64,000 nucleotides of DNA from Persicaria tinctoria (GCA_037127255.1 JBANSL010000012.1:34091115-34155114), one strand, 5' to 3'; counted from the stretch's first letter, positions 24,514 to 35,129 are shown. Translations and numbers: made by a program. Notes: generated by a model from the sequence alone, not told the origin.

Positions 24514-26313
24514 ATGTCTGGTGAAGCAAGCGGAGGATTTGCACAGGGAAGGTCCACAAGCAGACCGCCACTCTTTGTAGGAAACAACTTTGTCCACTGG
24601 AGATCTTTGATGAAGATGTTCATCATAGACCAAGATCTAGAGCTTTGGAACATTATAGAGAATGGTCCGAAGATTCCAGAGAAGGATGGACCGAATGACA
24701 CCAAAATTGCAAAGAAGGAGTCTGAATACAACCAAGCAGATCTTGAAACCATCTCCAAAAACTACAGGGCTATTAACTTACTTTATTGTGGTCTTAGCAC
24801 TGATGAGTTTAACCGTATTTCCTCTTGTAGGTCAGCTAAAGAGATTTGGGACAAATTGGTCGTCACCTATGAAGGAACGAGCCAAGTGAAAGACACCAAG
24901 ATCAGCATCTTCCTTCGAAAGTATGAGCTCTTCAAGATGAAGTCCGATGAGTCAATCAAAGCCATGTTCACACGATTCACAGAAATCACCAACAACCTTG
25001 ACTCTCTCGGTAAGAGCTTTACCAACGTTGAGAAAGTGAGGAAGATACTGAGGTGCCTTCCTAAGGAAAAATGGGGTCCAAAAGTAACAGCTATAGAAGA
25101 AGCCCAGGACCTCACCACTCTACCCCTTGATGACCTTCTTGGAAAGCTGATCACGCATGAGATGATTCTTAATGAAGACGATGGAGAACTTCCAGCTAGC
25201 ACCAAGAACTTGGCACTCAAGTCTAAGAAGGATGAGCCCAAGGATGGATCTGATTCCGAAGATGAGGATGATGATGAGGAAGATCCTTTTGCTCTTATCA
25301 CAACAGGCCTTGCTAGAATTCTCAAAATGAAGAAGCAATTCAACAACAAGGATGGATCAGAGTCTTCAAAATTTCGAGGTAAGCCTCAATACAACAAGTA
25401 TGAAAAGAAGACTAAACCGTTGTCCTGTTTTGAATGTGGTGAAACGGATCATCTTGTGAAGGACTGCCCTCAAAAGACAAAGAGCCAGCCCAAGAAAGGT
25501 GACAAATGGAAGAAGAAAGCTATGGTGGCTACTTGGAGTGATTCTGACTCTGACTCAGACGATGAGAAAGCCAACATCTGTCTTATGGCCTCAGAAAATG
25601 AATCCCACGATGACAAGCTTGAAGCTACTGTAAAAGAACTTATGGAAAGTCCAAAAGAGGTATTATCGGAATTCCTTTCCAATATGATTGCCAATGAAGA
25701 GAAGCTTATTGCCCACACTAACATTCTTATTAAGAGAACTATGGACCAGGAAAGAACTATTGAGGATCTGTCTATGAGGGTCAAAGGTCTTGAATCTTCT
25801 TATTCAGGTCTTGACATTAAAGTCAAGACGCTTGACTCAGAGAAATCTGAACTCAAGCAAGATCTCTCTTCTCTAAGAAATGAGCATCATGACTTAGAGA
25901 AAGAGAAGATCTCCCTGAATAATAAGATCCTAGACCAACAGACAGCCCTCATAAGTTTTACCAAATCCAAAGGCACTCTCGATAAGATATTGGGTGAGCA
26001 ACAAAGCTCTCTAAACAAGAGTGGTATTGGTTACAACCCAAAGTTTTTAAAGAAGCAACACATCACCACTTTTGTAAAGGCCAAAGGAAGCAGAACCTCT
26101 CCTATATGTCACCATTGTGCTAGAAAGGGACATGTAAAAGAGACCTGCCCTTATAGAAGAAAGGATCCTTATATTATACGCAATACATTTCCTGTTCATT
26201 TGAGAAAAGAACGGATAACACAAGTTTGGGTCCCAAAAGGCACTATTTTACCTAACATGGTTTACCCCAACAATGGATCCAAATTTGCTTATTGGTCTAG
26301 CCACAAAGGTTGA
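24514..26313 (+). CDS. gag: Copia element 1 Gag
   Basis: 599 codons from MSGEASGGFAQG. The N-terminal half is a copia-type capsid domain (NFVHWRSLMKMFIIDQDLEL, residues about 28-47; KEIWDKLVVTYEG, about 109-121). A zinc knuckle CFECGETDHLVKDC lies near residue 308 and a second one, CHHCARKGHVKETC, near 532. Between them is an acidic, coiled-coil-like stretch (about 380-500), long as in SIRE Gag. It forms the particle and binds RNA. The stop at 26311-26313 overlaps the start of the pol frame by four bases, in the -1 frame; whether this is a regulated shift or a mutation is undecided. Confidence 0.88.
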   Translation: MSGEASGGFAQGRSTSRPPLFVGNNFVHWRSLMKMFIIDQDLELWNIIENGPKIPEKDGPNDTKIAKKESEYNQADLETISKNYRAINLLYCGLSTDEFNRISSCRSAKEIWDKLVVTYEGTSQVKDTKISIFLRKYELFKMKSDESIKAMFTRFTEITNNLDSLGKSFTNVEKVRKILRCLPKEKWGPKVTAIEEAQDLTTLPLDDLLGKLITHEMILNEDDGELPASTKNLALKSKKDEPKDGSDSEDEDDDEEDPFALITTGLARILKMKKQFNNKDGSESSKFRGKPQYNKYEKKTKPLSCFECGETDHLVKDCPQKTKSQPKKGDKWKKKAMVATWSDSDSDSDDEKANICLMASENESHDDKLEATVKELMESPKEVLSEFLSNMIANEEKLIAHTNILIKRTMDQERTIEDLSMRVKGLESSYSGLDIKVKTLDSEKSELKQDLSSLRNEHHDLEKEKISLNNKILDQQTALISFTKSKGTLDKILGEQQSSLNKSGIGYNPKFLKKQHITTFVKAKGSRTSPICHHCARKGHVKETCPYRRKDPYIIRNTFPVHLRKERITQVWVPKGTILPNMVYPNNGSKFAYWSSHKG

Positions 26314-27749
26314 TGTCTGTTTTGCAGGAGATCACCAAGGTGAAAGAACACAAATGGATTATTGATAGTGGTTGCTCGAGGCATATGAGTGGGAAGAGTT
26401 CTCTCTTTCATGATCTAAAGGAGCAATCCACGGGAACAATTACTCTTGGTGACAAAGGGAAGTGCGACATTGTTGGTATTGGTAGTGTTGGAAGTGATTC
26501 CAGCCATAGTATTAAAAATGTCTATCTTGTCAATGGTTTAAAGTATAATTTGCTTAGCGTTTCTCAAATATGTGATAGTGGTAACAATGTCAGATTTAAC
26601 AAGAAAAGATGTATAGTGTGCAGAGATGATACAGGTGAAGTTATTCTAACTGCATATCGCTACAACAACATATACGCTGTAAATGCTGATCAAGTGGCAC
26701 AAGGAAGCTTAACCTGTTTAAAAGCCTTGACGGACGATCCAAAGCTTTGGCACAGGAGACTCGGTCATGTGAGTCCACATACGCTACAGAAGCTTATGTC
26801 CAAAGGGCTTGTAAGAGGGCTACCTGAGATGGACTTCAAAGGTATTGACATGTGCAAAGCCTGCACAAGAGGTAAACAAACACGTAGCTCCTTCAAACCC
26901 AAAAAGGTTGTAAGTTCTTCTAGACCTCTTGAACTTTTACATATGGATTTATGTGGTCCTATGCGAGTCAAATCTCCCAATGGTAAAAAGTACATGCTAG
27001 TTATTGTCGATGATTTTTCAAGATATACTTGGGTTGCATTTTTGAAAGATAAATCAGAGGCCTTATTTGAGTTTTCAAAACTTTGTAAGGAGTTGCAAAC
27101 TTTAAGAAATGAGCCCATAGTGTCTATTCGGAGTGATCATGGTAGGGAGTTTGATCAACTTCAATTTGATTTGTTTTGTGCTAAATATGGCATCTCCCAT
27201 AACTTTTCTGCTCCTAGGACACCTCAACAAAACGGGGTTGTGGAACGCAAGAACCGCACCTTAGAGGATATGACCAGGACTATGCTTTTAGAAAATGCAT
27301 TACCTAAAACCTATTGGGCTGAAGCTGTTAACACAGCTAACTACATTTTAAATCGTTGTCTTATTCGTTCCATCTTAAAGAAAACTCCTTATGAACTTTT
27401 CAAAGGCCGCAAACCACTTATATCTTATTTTAAACCCTTTGGCTGTACTTGTTTTGTTCACAACAATGGAAAAGATAACCTTGAGAAATTTGATGCGCGT
27501 AGTGATGAAGGTATATTTCTTGGCTATTCTTCGAGTAGCAAAGCTTATAGAATCTTCAATAAAAGGACCCAGGTTGTTGAAGAAAGTATACATGTTATTT
27601 TTGATGAATGCAATGATGGTGCTTTGAGTGAAAGTGTTGCAGATATAGATCTTAATATCCATGAAGAGAACGAGGAAGGCGATGATGCTGCTGCCATGAA
27701 CACAGAGAAAAGGAACATGCAGGAACCGATTCTTAACACTGAAGAATAG
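26310..27749 (+). CDS. pol: Copia element 1 protease-integrase (pol, first part; ends at a premature TAG)
   Basis: Frame -1 relative to gag. Protease active site WIIDSGCSRHMSG (about 26355). Integrase: GAG-pre-integrase LWHRRLGHVSPHTL (about 26746); catalytic core with D in LLHMDLCGP (about 26940), D in IRSDHGREF (about 27130) and E in NGVVERKNRT (about 27240), so the DDE triad is present. The TAG at 27747-27749 is in the same frame as the RT part that follows, so one stop codon divides what should be a single polyprotein. Integrase would insert the cDNA. Confidence 0.85.
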   Translation: MMSVLQEITKVKEHKWIIDSGCSRHMSGKSSLFHDLKEQSTGTITLGDKGKCDIVGIGSVGSDSSHSIKNVYLVNGLKYNLLSVSQICDSGNNVRFNKKRCIVCRDDTGEVILTAYRYNNIYAVNADQVAQGSLTCLKALTDDPKLWHRRLGHVSPHTLQKLMSKGLVRGLPEMDFKGIDMCKACTRGKQTRSSFKPKKVVSSSRPLELLHMDLCGPMRVKSPNGKKYMLVIVDDFSRYTWVAFLKDKSEALFEFSKLCKELQTLRNEPIVSIRSDHGREFDQLQFDLFCAKYGISHNFSAPRTPQQNGVVERKNRTLEDMTRTMLLENALPKTYWAEAVNTANYILNRCLIRSILKKTPYELFKGRKPLISYFKPFGCTCFVHNNGKDNLEKFDARSDEGIFLGYSSSSKAYRIFNKRTQVVEESIHVIFDECNDGALSESVADIDLNIHEENEEGDDAAAMNTEKRNMQEPILNTEE

Positions 27750-29540
27750 GCCCAAGGTGTTGAAGATGCGTCCAAAGCCCTTGGTGTCCAATCCAACAGT
27801 GTTGAGATGTCAGAAACTGCTGTAACTGAACCTAACAGGACCACGGAGTCAGATGTACCACAAATCAATCCTGATGGTGTGACGAATCAAGGAGCTGAGA
27901 CTAGCAAAAGGAAATTCAAATACTCCTCATCACACTCATTAAAGGATATCATTTCTGACCCTACTTCTAGTATTCAAACTCGTTCTAAACTTAAAGATCT
28001 GTGTGCTTTTAATGCGTTTGTTTCTCTTATTGAGCCAAAGAAGGTAGATGAAGCACTTAAGGAACCAGACTGGATTATAGCTATGCAAAGTGAACTTAAT
28101 GAATTTGAGAGGAACAAAGTCTGGACTTTGAAGCCTAGACCAAAGCATCAATCAGTCATTGGAACTCGGTGGGTGTTTCGAAACAAGCTAGATGAGAATG
28201 GCAAGATTGTGAGAAACAAGGCACGGCTTGTTGCTCAAGGCTACAACCAAGAGGAAGGTATTGACTACGAGGAGACCTTTGCTCCCGTAGCCAGGCTTGA
28301 AGCCATTCGCATTTTATTAGCATTTGCATCTTTTATGAGCATAAAGTTATATCAAATGGATGTCAAGTGTGCTTTTCTCAATGGTTTCTTAGAGGAAGAA
28401 GTTTATGTGGCTCAACCCCCAGGTTTTGAAAGTTCAGAATTTCCCAATCATGTTTATAAACTTGACAAAGCGCTTTATGGTTTGAAACAAGCCCCAAGAG
28501 CTTGGTACGAGCGCTTGTCAAAATACCTTTTAGAAAATGATTTTAAAAGGGGGTTGATCGACAAGACTCTTTTTATCAAGACCAAAGGAAAGGACATTTT
28601 GGTTATTCAAATTTATGTTGATGATATATTATTTGGTGCTACTAACACATCTTTGTGCAAGGAATTTTCTGACATCATGTGCAGTGAATTTGAGATGAGC
28701 TTGATGGGTGAACTCAACTTCTTTTTGGGGTTACAAGTTCATCAATCCAAGAAAGGAATCTTCGTCAACCAAAGCAAGTATACTAAGGATCTCCTGAAGA
28801 AGTTCAAGATGGATCAATCCAAGGCAGCCAAGACTCCCATGAGCTCAACATTGTCTCTAGATCAAGACAAGACTGGAACAAGTGTCAATCAAAAGGAGTA
28901 TCGAGGAATGATTGGATCTTTACTATATCTCACGGCTAGTAGACCTGACATTATGTTTAGTGTTTGCATGTGTGCTAGGTTTCAAGCTGATCCAAAGGAA
29001 TCTCACCTCGTGGCTGTGAAGAGGATATTTCGATATCTCAATGGCACTAAGGAACTTGGACTATGGTACCCAAAGCAAAAGGATTTCACTTTAATTGGAT
29101 ATTCTGATGCAGATTTTGCAGGCTACAAGGTGGATAGGAAGAGCACATCAGGATGTTGCCAATTCTTAGGAGCATCCTTGATCAGTTGGCACTCAAAGAA
29201 GCAAAACTCAGTTGCTCTATCCACTGCAGAAGCCGAATACATTGCAGCTGGAGCTTGTTGCTCCCAAATCCTTTGGATAGCTCAACAAATGCGAGATCTT
29301 GGCATCAACCTCAAGGGTATCCCAATTAAGTGTGACAATACAAGTGCCATCTCCATCACTAAGAATCCTGTTCAGCATTCAAGGACCAAACATATTGATA
29401 GGACAGGTTCACCTTCATTAGACGAGAGATTGGGATGCTTAACAAGGATGCACTTTCGTAGGGGGAGCTTTCCCTTTACGAAAGATAAACTCCACACAGT
29501 ATCAAGACCTTTGAGAGTTATGTCAAGGTCTGCTAACTGA
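27750..29540 (+). pseudogene. pol: Copia element 1 RT-RNase H (pol, second part; 3' deletion)
   Basis: The first ATG in this open frame is at 27807, but it is the same frame as 26310-27749. [54 protein letters not shown], catalytic YVDDILFG (about 28614). RNase H: D in SDADFAGY (about 29105) and E in [11 protein letters not shown]. After KHID (about 29398) the usual end of RNase H is missing: the sequence jumps, in another frame, to a segment reading RREIGMLN, the normal C-terminal end. So roughly 40 residues are deleted with a frame change, and the annotated frame ends in unrelated residues at 29540. RNase H is probably defective. Confidence 0.8.
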
Positions 29541-29931
29541 ACAGTGGAGTACATATATCGGATCATATATTTTTGGTTAATATCTTTTTAGATATTTAAT
29601 CAATTATATTTGTTTTAATCGGATTTCAAAAATTGCCTATTTTTATGATTTCCTTAACCGTTAAGATTTTTTATTTATGGAACTAAATTGGTGTGTGTTT
29701 AGTCCGATTTTTATGGTCATTTGAATTTGAATTTGAAATTGGAAACCTTTCAAATCTTAGCAAGTAATGATTTCTTTCCTTGGAACCCTAAACCCATCCC
29801 ATCAATCCGTCACCCTCTCTCTCTACTTAAACCTAACCCTGTACCCGATTACAACCCACACTCAGATTTCTTCAAACCCTTTCCTCTCCTTCATCTTCAA
29901 CCTCTCAAAGAAACCCTAACCTACTACTTCC
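29541..29931 (+). other. Spacer before the third ORF
   Basis: AT-rich then C-rich leader-like sequence ending in CTACTTCC before ATG 29932. A 117-codon frame (29721-30074) overlaps it but has no recognisable content. It could hold signals for translating or splicing the third ORF; none is identifiable by eye. Confidence 0.4.
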
Positions 29932-31644
29932 ATGGCACCCAAAACCAAGAAAGCCGTCACTCCCAAAAGACTTGGCGCCACCCCCAAGGGACGCCAGGCT
30001 ACTTCTACCTCTCCCACACCAGAACCTACTACTCAAGCCATAATCCCAACCGTTGTCCAGAGCACCGTTGCTGAGAGCTCGGCCATTGTTCCCAAAAGCT
30101 CTCAAAAGCGCTCTGCGAAGAAGCCGATCAGTGCTAAACAGAAAGGGAAGAGAAAGATCTTGGCTGAGGAACCTGACGAGGAAGAGGAAGAAGACGACCT
30201 TGATGCCGCCCTGGAAAGAGATGCTGCCAGGGAGGCCGAGGAGGAAGCCCTTAAGAAGAAAAAGGCCGATGAAGAGGCCGAGACTGCTAAGAAACTGGCC
30301 GAGGAAGAGGCTGAGCGGATTCGGAAGGAAGTCGAAGCCGAGGAGGCCCAGTCCGAGGAGGATCCTGAAGAAGAAGAGGAAGAGGAAGAGCACGAGGATT
30401 CGGAAGGAGAAGAGGAACCAGAAGGTGACGAACCGGGGTCCGGTGAGAACTCGGGGTCTGAGGAAGAGGAGGAAGAAACTCCCTCTCCTTCTCCTCCTCC
30501 TCCCCCGTCTCCGAAGAAGCGGAAAGCCCCTGCTCCCGTCAAGTCTCCCTCCCCCAAGCGTACCAGGAAGGGCCCTGTCAAGAGCCTTGTAGCGCCCGTC
30601 AAGAAAGCTGCTCCAACAGTTGCGCGCAGGAAGAACGCTGAACCCCCGGCCTATATCCAGGTAAATCAATCCTTGCCCTCCTCTTGGTTTTTAGATGTTG
30701 AGACTGCTGGTAAGTGGGTAGACGAGTTTCGTACTCGTAAGCTTAGCTGTTCAGATTTTTTAGATTTCAATTTCTTTGAAGCTTTGAAGATGCCCTGCAT
30801 TGAGCTCCTCAAAAAATCCCCAGCCTGGACTCTTCTTAACCGAGAAACTGTCTATTACCCTGAGCTTACCCGACTCTTCTACATAAACCTCAAAGCCAAA
30901 AACGAAACTGATGGTTGGTCTTTGGAGACTGTTGTCAAAGGGGTTAGAATCTCTCTCAACCCCAATGATTTTGCAGATCTCCTAGGCTTACCTACCCCTG
31001 TTCCACCAGCTGAAATCCACCCCTCAAAAGAGAACTGCATCATCGTATCTCGAGCCAAATATCTCCTACCCGAAGCAGCCAACAGCACCTCAAAGCAACT
31101 CACCCACTCATCCCTAACCCTTGAGGCCAAAATCATCTTTAACATCATTGTTAAGTGCCTCTTACCCCGTCTCAACTCTGGCTCACTCCTAACCGACAAT
31201 GCCATGGTCCTGCTCTACCGCATTCTTAATGGCCTTGATCTTGATCTGGCCAACACTATCCTTGGTACCATGGCACATGCCAGAAAAGCTCGTAAAGGCT
31301 CTCCCCTCCCCTTTGCTACCCTTTTGACCCCAATCTTCAAAGCTTTTGGAATTGATCTCAAAAATGAAGAACAGCTGCGTCATACGGGTATGTTCGACTC
31401 TAAAGGCCTTGAAAAGATTGGCATCACTCGGTCTCCCCAAGGGACCTTGAGTCTTGCCACTCCTTCAAAAGCCTTTCCCACTGCTCCAGCATTCGATGAA
31501 CGCATGGACAACCTAGAGTTGGGCTTGGAGGAAGTTCGCCTGGATATTAAGGAGCTGCAGACGGAGGTGATGACAAAGATGAGCGGGATTTCAACGTTGC
31601 TGGAAGGATTATGGACGAGGCTCACTGATGATGCTCTGGATTGA
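29932..31644 (+). CDS. Copia element 1 envelope-position ORF (570 codons, intact)
   Basis: ATG at 29932, stop TGA after DDALD. Residues 1-75 are basic (PKTKKAVTPKR, KQKGKRKIL). Residues 75-190 are a long acidic, coiled-coil-like block rich in Glu/Ala/Lys. Residues 190-235 are Pro/Lys-rich with nuclear-signal-like KKRKAP and PKRTRKGP. From about 240 to 510 a globular domain follows (AWTLLNRETVYYPELTRLFYIN; GVRISLNPNDFADLLGLPTP) that resembles the 'putative plant transposon protein' domain also found in Athila third ORFs. The C-terminus is helical. No signal peptide or membrane segment is visible, so 'envelope' describes position only. It is the only undamaged long ORF of this element; its role is unknown. 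Confidence 0.8.
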   Translation: MAPKTKKAVTPKRLGATPKGRQATSTSPTPEPTTQAIIPTVVQSTVAESSAIVPKSSQKRSAKKPISAKQKGKRKILAEEPDEEEEEDDLDAALERDAAREAEEEALKKKKADEEAETAKKLAEEEAERIRKEVEAEEAQSEEDPEEEEEEEEHEDSEGEEEPEGDEPGSGENSGSEEEEEETPSPSPPPPPSPKKRKAPAPVKSPSPKRTRKGPVKSLVAPVKKAAPTVARRKNAEPPAYIQVNQSLPSSWFLDVETAGKWVDEFRTRKLSCSDFLDFNFFEALKMPCIELLKKSPAWTLLNRETVYYPELTRLFYINLKAKNETDGWSLETVVKGVRISLNPNDFADLLGLPTPVPPAEIHPSKENCIIVSRAKYLLPEAANSTSKQLTHSSLTLEAKIIFNIIVKCLLPRLNSGSLLTDNAMVLLYRILNGLDLDLANTILGTMAHARKARKGSPLPFATLLTPIFKAFGIDLKNEEQLRHTGMFDSKGLEKIGITRSPQGTLSLATPSKAFPTAPAFDERMDNLELGLEEVRLDIKELQTEVMTKMSGISTLLEGLWTRLTDDALD

Positions 31645-31761
31645 CCAAACCTAAACCTTAACCCACCCTATCCCACCCTGGAAACTTATTACTTTGCTGG
31701 TTTTTGGACAAGTTTTCAAAACTTTTGGTAACTGTTTTAACTCCACCTTTTGTTGAAAGAC

Positions 31762-31774
31762 AAAAAGGGGGAGA
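31762..31774 (+). other. Second polypurine tract, copia element 1
   Basis: AAAAAGGGGGAGA, about 213 bp upstream of the PPT next to the LTR and nearly the same sequence. Tandem PPTs are known in SIRE-type elements. Confidence 0.6.
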
Positions 31775-31976
31775 TGATCGTTAGACTTTGAAAACCTCTG
31801 CTTAAAAGGTCTTGAAAGACCTTGGTTTTTGATTTATGGTTTTCGGTTGGATGTTTTCTTACTTTAAAATTACTTGATCCAACATTTGTCTAACCCTTGC
31901 AGGTACTTAGTCTGTTTTTGATCATATTATACTTATTTGACTAAGCTGCAGGGATGCACAGGTTTTGTCTTTCATC

Positions 31977-31987
31977 AAGGGGGAGAT
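31977..31987 (+). other. Polypurine tract, copia element 1
   Basis: AAGGGGGAGAT directly abuts the 3' LTR; it primes plus-strand cDNA synthesis. Confidence 0.85.
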
Positions 31988-33004
31988 TGATAACTCACTC
32001 CCTTGATGAAAATCGAAATAGATGTTTCAAAGGCTTTGACAGGTTTTTTGTGTCAAAGGCCTTGGCGCATTAACAGTGTTGATGAAATACAAAACCTGTT
32101 CTCTATGTTATTATTCGTATATTATTTTATTATATACTTCCTTTATATTATATATATTCTTTGGACTAACCATTTCAGGAAGTATACAATCGAGATTACG
32201 TCCTTCCTTTTACTCGTTGAGAAGATCGGTTCAAAATTGGATCATGGCTTAGAAGTATCCTTAAATAGAAGATCCAAGTTCATACCTGATTCGAAGGAGC
32301 CGTTGGAAGATCTGGCGTTGAAGATCCACACGCTCCACACTATCTCTATGCTACTATATAAAGGAAAGGAAGGAGAAGACAGAATAAGAAGTGCTATACA
32401 CGAGCTACATTCATTCAAGTGATCTGTCTTCCAAGTGTCTCTACAAAGCGCTCAAATAGTTTGTTGTTTATTTCAAAGCCTTTGAGAGTCTCAGTGAGCT
32501 TATAGGATATATTCATTACAAGTGTTACTCGAGAGTTTATAACTCGGGAAGTTGCACTAGGCTATTGATTTTGCGAGAGTTAGAGGATTGTACTAGATAG
32601 CTGAGAGAGGTGGGGCTCTTCTAGATTGGTCTAGGACTCCAAGGGAACGTGAGTTGACTAGATTGCAATTGTATAGGAGAGAGGCTTCTCGGTGAGCTAT
32701 TAGGATCCTAAGCTAAGCAATCAATAAAGCCTTTGAATCCTAGGGTTGTGGAAGAACCCTAGGCGGGGACGTAGGCCAGTTGTGCTGAACCTCGTAAACA
32801 ATTACTCGTGTCCTTTGTCTATTTGCTTTACCTTAATTCCGCACTTGGTTCGAATTGTTTAACTTTGTGTTTCAGGTTTTCTCAAAGGGTTTGGGACGAG
32901 CTTCAAAAGCCTTGAGAATATTTGCGAAAAAAAAACGGGCATACTCTATTCAACCCCCCTTCTAGAGTATTTCTATTACATTGTTTTACACTTACAAACC
33001 TTCA
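31988..33004 (+). repeat. 3' LTR of copia element 1
   Basis: 1,017 bp, almost identical to 23436-24453. TATATAAA at 32355-32362. Confidence 0.93.
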
Positions 33005-33009
33005 GTCTT

Positions 33010-33118
33010 CATATTGTATAGTGGGTCAAAAGGCTCAATCTATTGTAACCTATATATATGATTGATTAATGAATGAAACCCTTAAGGAGGACTTTACATC
33101 AGTTCTATCATTCTACAT
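33010..33118 (+). repeat. Copia element 2 5' LTR, distal part
   Basis: Continues 23417-23435 once copia 1 is removed; matches the 3' LTR (CATATTGTATAGTGGG...TCATTCTACA). Confidence 0.9.
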
Positions 33119-33131
33119 GGTATCACAACCT
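33119..33131 (+). other. PBS of copia element 2
   Basis: TGGTATCACAACC, near the initiator tRNA-Met primer site with mutations, directly after the LTR. Confidence 0.8.
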
Positions 33132-33581
33132 TTTCTTCCTCACGGAACCCTAATTTGATATTCTTGCCTCACCTCTCATCTTCCTACCGCCCCTGTCCTC
33201 CTTCACTCCTACCGATTCGTCGCCGTCTCCGTCAGATCTTCTCAATCTGCTGGTTGAAGCTCTAGTCAAAGCGGACGAAATTCCTCAAGATTTGGTACAA
33301 GCCCTTCTCGCCTTTCTCTCTCTTCTCTCGGCACCATGGTCGCGTACTCGCCCCTTGCCCTCTTCGCTCACAAGTCCTCTCCGCTGAAAGGCTTCGTGCC
33401 CAGCATAAGCGGCGTCCGCGGCATATGCAGCGGCCACGGCTGCAGCACCCGCAGAAGCCGCAGCTCTCGGCCACGCCCGCATCTTATGTGCACTGGTGGC
33501 CCTCGATGGTCCCCGTTGCCTGGATTCAACCCTCATTGGATGCAATCCGGTCTTCCTGCCCCTCGACATGCCGGTCCTTAG
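33132..33581 (+). pseudogene. Copia element 2 gag remnant
   Basis: About 450 bp lies between the PBS and the protease, far shorter than a normal copia gag. A short Leu/Ala-rich frame (NLLVEALVKADEIPQDLV) is visible on the plus strand near 33245. No capsid fold or zinc knuckle is seen, so most of gag is deleted. A TAG at 33579-33581 is in frame with the protease that follows. Confidence 0.55.
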
Positions 33582-34968
33582 GCCTATTTGACATCGTTTG
33601 ATCAAGGCTATGTTCCGCCTGATGGGCATTACACCTTATCCTCTATGCAGCCGACATCTCCCGACTCTTCTTTGTGCATGGACACTGGTGCCATCTCCCA
33701 CATGACGAACTCCTCTGGTAACCTCTCTTCTATTTCCTTTAAAGGTCCTGCACACTCTATTATCGTCGGCAATGGTGGTCATCTTGCTACTTCGGGGATT
33801 GGCCACGCCAAATTACAGACCCCAACCCACCCACTACACCTTAACAATGTCCTCATTGCCCCAAAGATTGTCAAAAACCTTGTGTCGGTTCACTACTGAC
33901 AATAACGTTTCACTTGCGTTTGATCCCTTTGGTTTCTCTGTGAACAATCTTACTACGGGGGTTACTCACATGAGATTTAACAGCATCGGGGAGCTCTACC
34001 CTGTCACACCATCTCATACGTCCAGTCAGTGGTGCTCGGTCGCCCTCTCGACATCGTCATCCAACCTGTGACATGCACGCCTGGGCCATCCGAGTGCTGT
34101 CATTCTAGATGTCCTCCGTTCTCAGAGTCTGGTCAACTGTAATAAAGAGTTATGCTCTAGTTTATGCTCTTCCTCTCAGTTAGGAAAACATGCAAGACTG
34201 TCGTTCCAACGGTCTTTGAAATCCACTCGTGCACCGTTTGATATCATTCATAGTGACATTTGGACCTCTCATGTGCCTAGCAATGAGGGTCACAAGTACT
34301 ACCTCTTGTTTCTTGATGATTACAGTCATTTCTTATGAGTTTTCCCGATGCATTTCAAGTCTCAAGTGTTTCCTATCTTTGTCAAATTTCATGCTTACAT
34401 CAAAACACAATTTCAAACATCCATCAAATTCTTCCAATGTGATAACGATCGTGAATTTGATAACAAAGACTTTCACACTTTCTTCGCCACAAATGGGATC
34501 TTCTATCGGTCGTCTTGCCCCTATACTTCCCAGCATAATGGCAAGGCTGAACGAATCATTAGAACCATAACCAACATGATGCGCTCTCTCCTCTTTCACA
34601 CATCTATTCCTCTTACCTATTGGCCTCACACCTTATCAACCACATGTTATCTCCTCAACATTCTTCCATTTACTACCTTACATCATCGCTTGCCAACTCA
34701 GGCACTATATTGCACCTTGCCTAGGTATGATCCCCTTCATACCTTCGGGTGCTTGTGCTTCCCAAACCAGTCCTCCATCGCCCCACACAAGCTTCACTCG
34801 CGCTCCACTCCATGTGTCTTTCTAGGCTATCCGTCTGATCATCGTGGTTGCCTTTTCCTTGATGTTCGGAGCCATAAGCTTATTCTGTCACGTCAGGTCA
34901 CTTTTGATGAGTCTCGTTTTTCCTTTTCTTCTCCTCCTCTCCCATCTCCCACACCTCTTATGTCCTAG
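33582..34968 (+). pseudogene. Copia element 2 protease-integrase (stops and frameshifts)
   Basis: Protease active site CMDTGAISHMT (about 33677). After a frame break near 33898 and a TGA near 34070, a GAG-pre-integrase segment HARLGHPS is followed by integrase: D in DIIHSDIWTSH (about 34245), D in CDNDREFDN (about 34440), E in HNGKAERIIRT (about 34545), so the DDE triad residues are still there. A TGA at 34336-34338 interrupts the core where Trp is expected. The C-terminal part (FGCLCFPN, HSRSTPCVFLGYPSDHRG) is typical copia. Confidence 0.8.
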
Positions 34969-35129
34969 TCAGAGTCAGAGTCTCCCTTCCCACACTTTCT
35001 CCTTCCCAGAGCTCTACCAGTGCTCCTGCCTCTCCCCCTACACCGTCCCCACCGCCACCTCCTCCTCCTACCACAAGACCGCACACCCGTAGCATCTCCG
35101 GTGTATTCATACCTCGCCAGATCGTCTCT

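Larger units (their letters stand above)
23436..33004 (+). mobile_element. SIRE/Maximus-like Ty1/copia element 1
   Basis: LTRs at 23436-24453 and 31988-33004 (TGATAACTC...CCTTCA), target duplication GTCTT (23431-23435 and 33005-33009), PBS for initiator tRNA-Met at 24456, PPT at 31977. By eye the LTRs differ by two substitutions and one A in a homopolymer, so the insertion is very recent. It encodes gag, protease-integrase, RT-RNase H and a separate 570-codon ORF in the envelope position. The order and the long extra ORF fit SIRE/Maximus. Gag-pol carries three defects, so the copy is probably not autonomous. Confidence 0.93.

Noticed and set aside
30102..30669. Minus-strand Ser- and Leu/Phe-rich ORFs
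   Set aside because: They mirror the Glu/Lys/Pro-rich part of the plus-strand third ORF of copia 1; low-complexity shadows.
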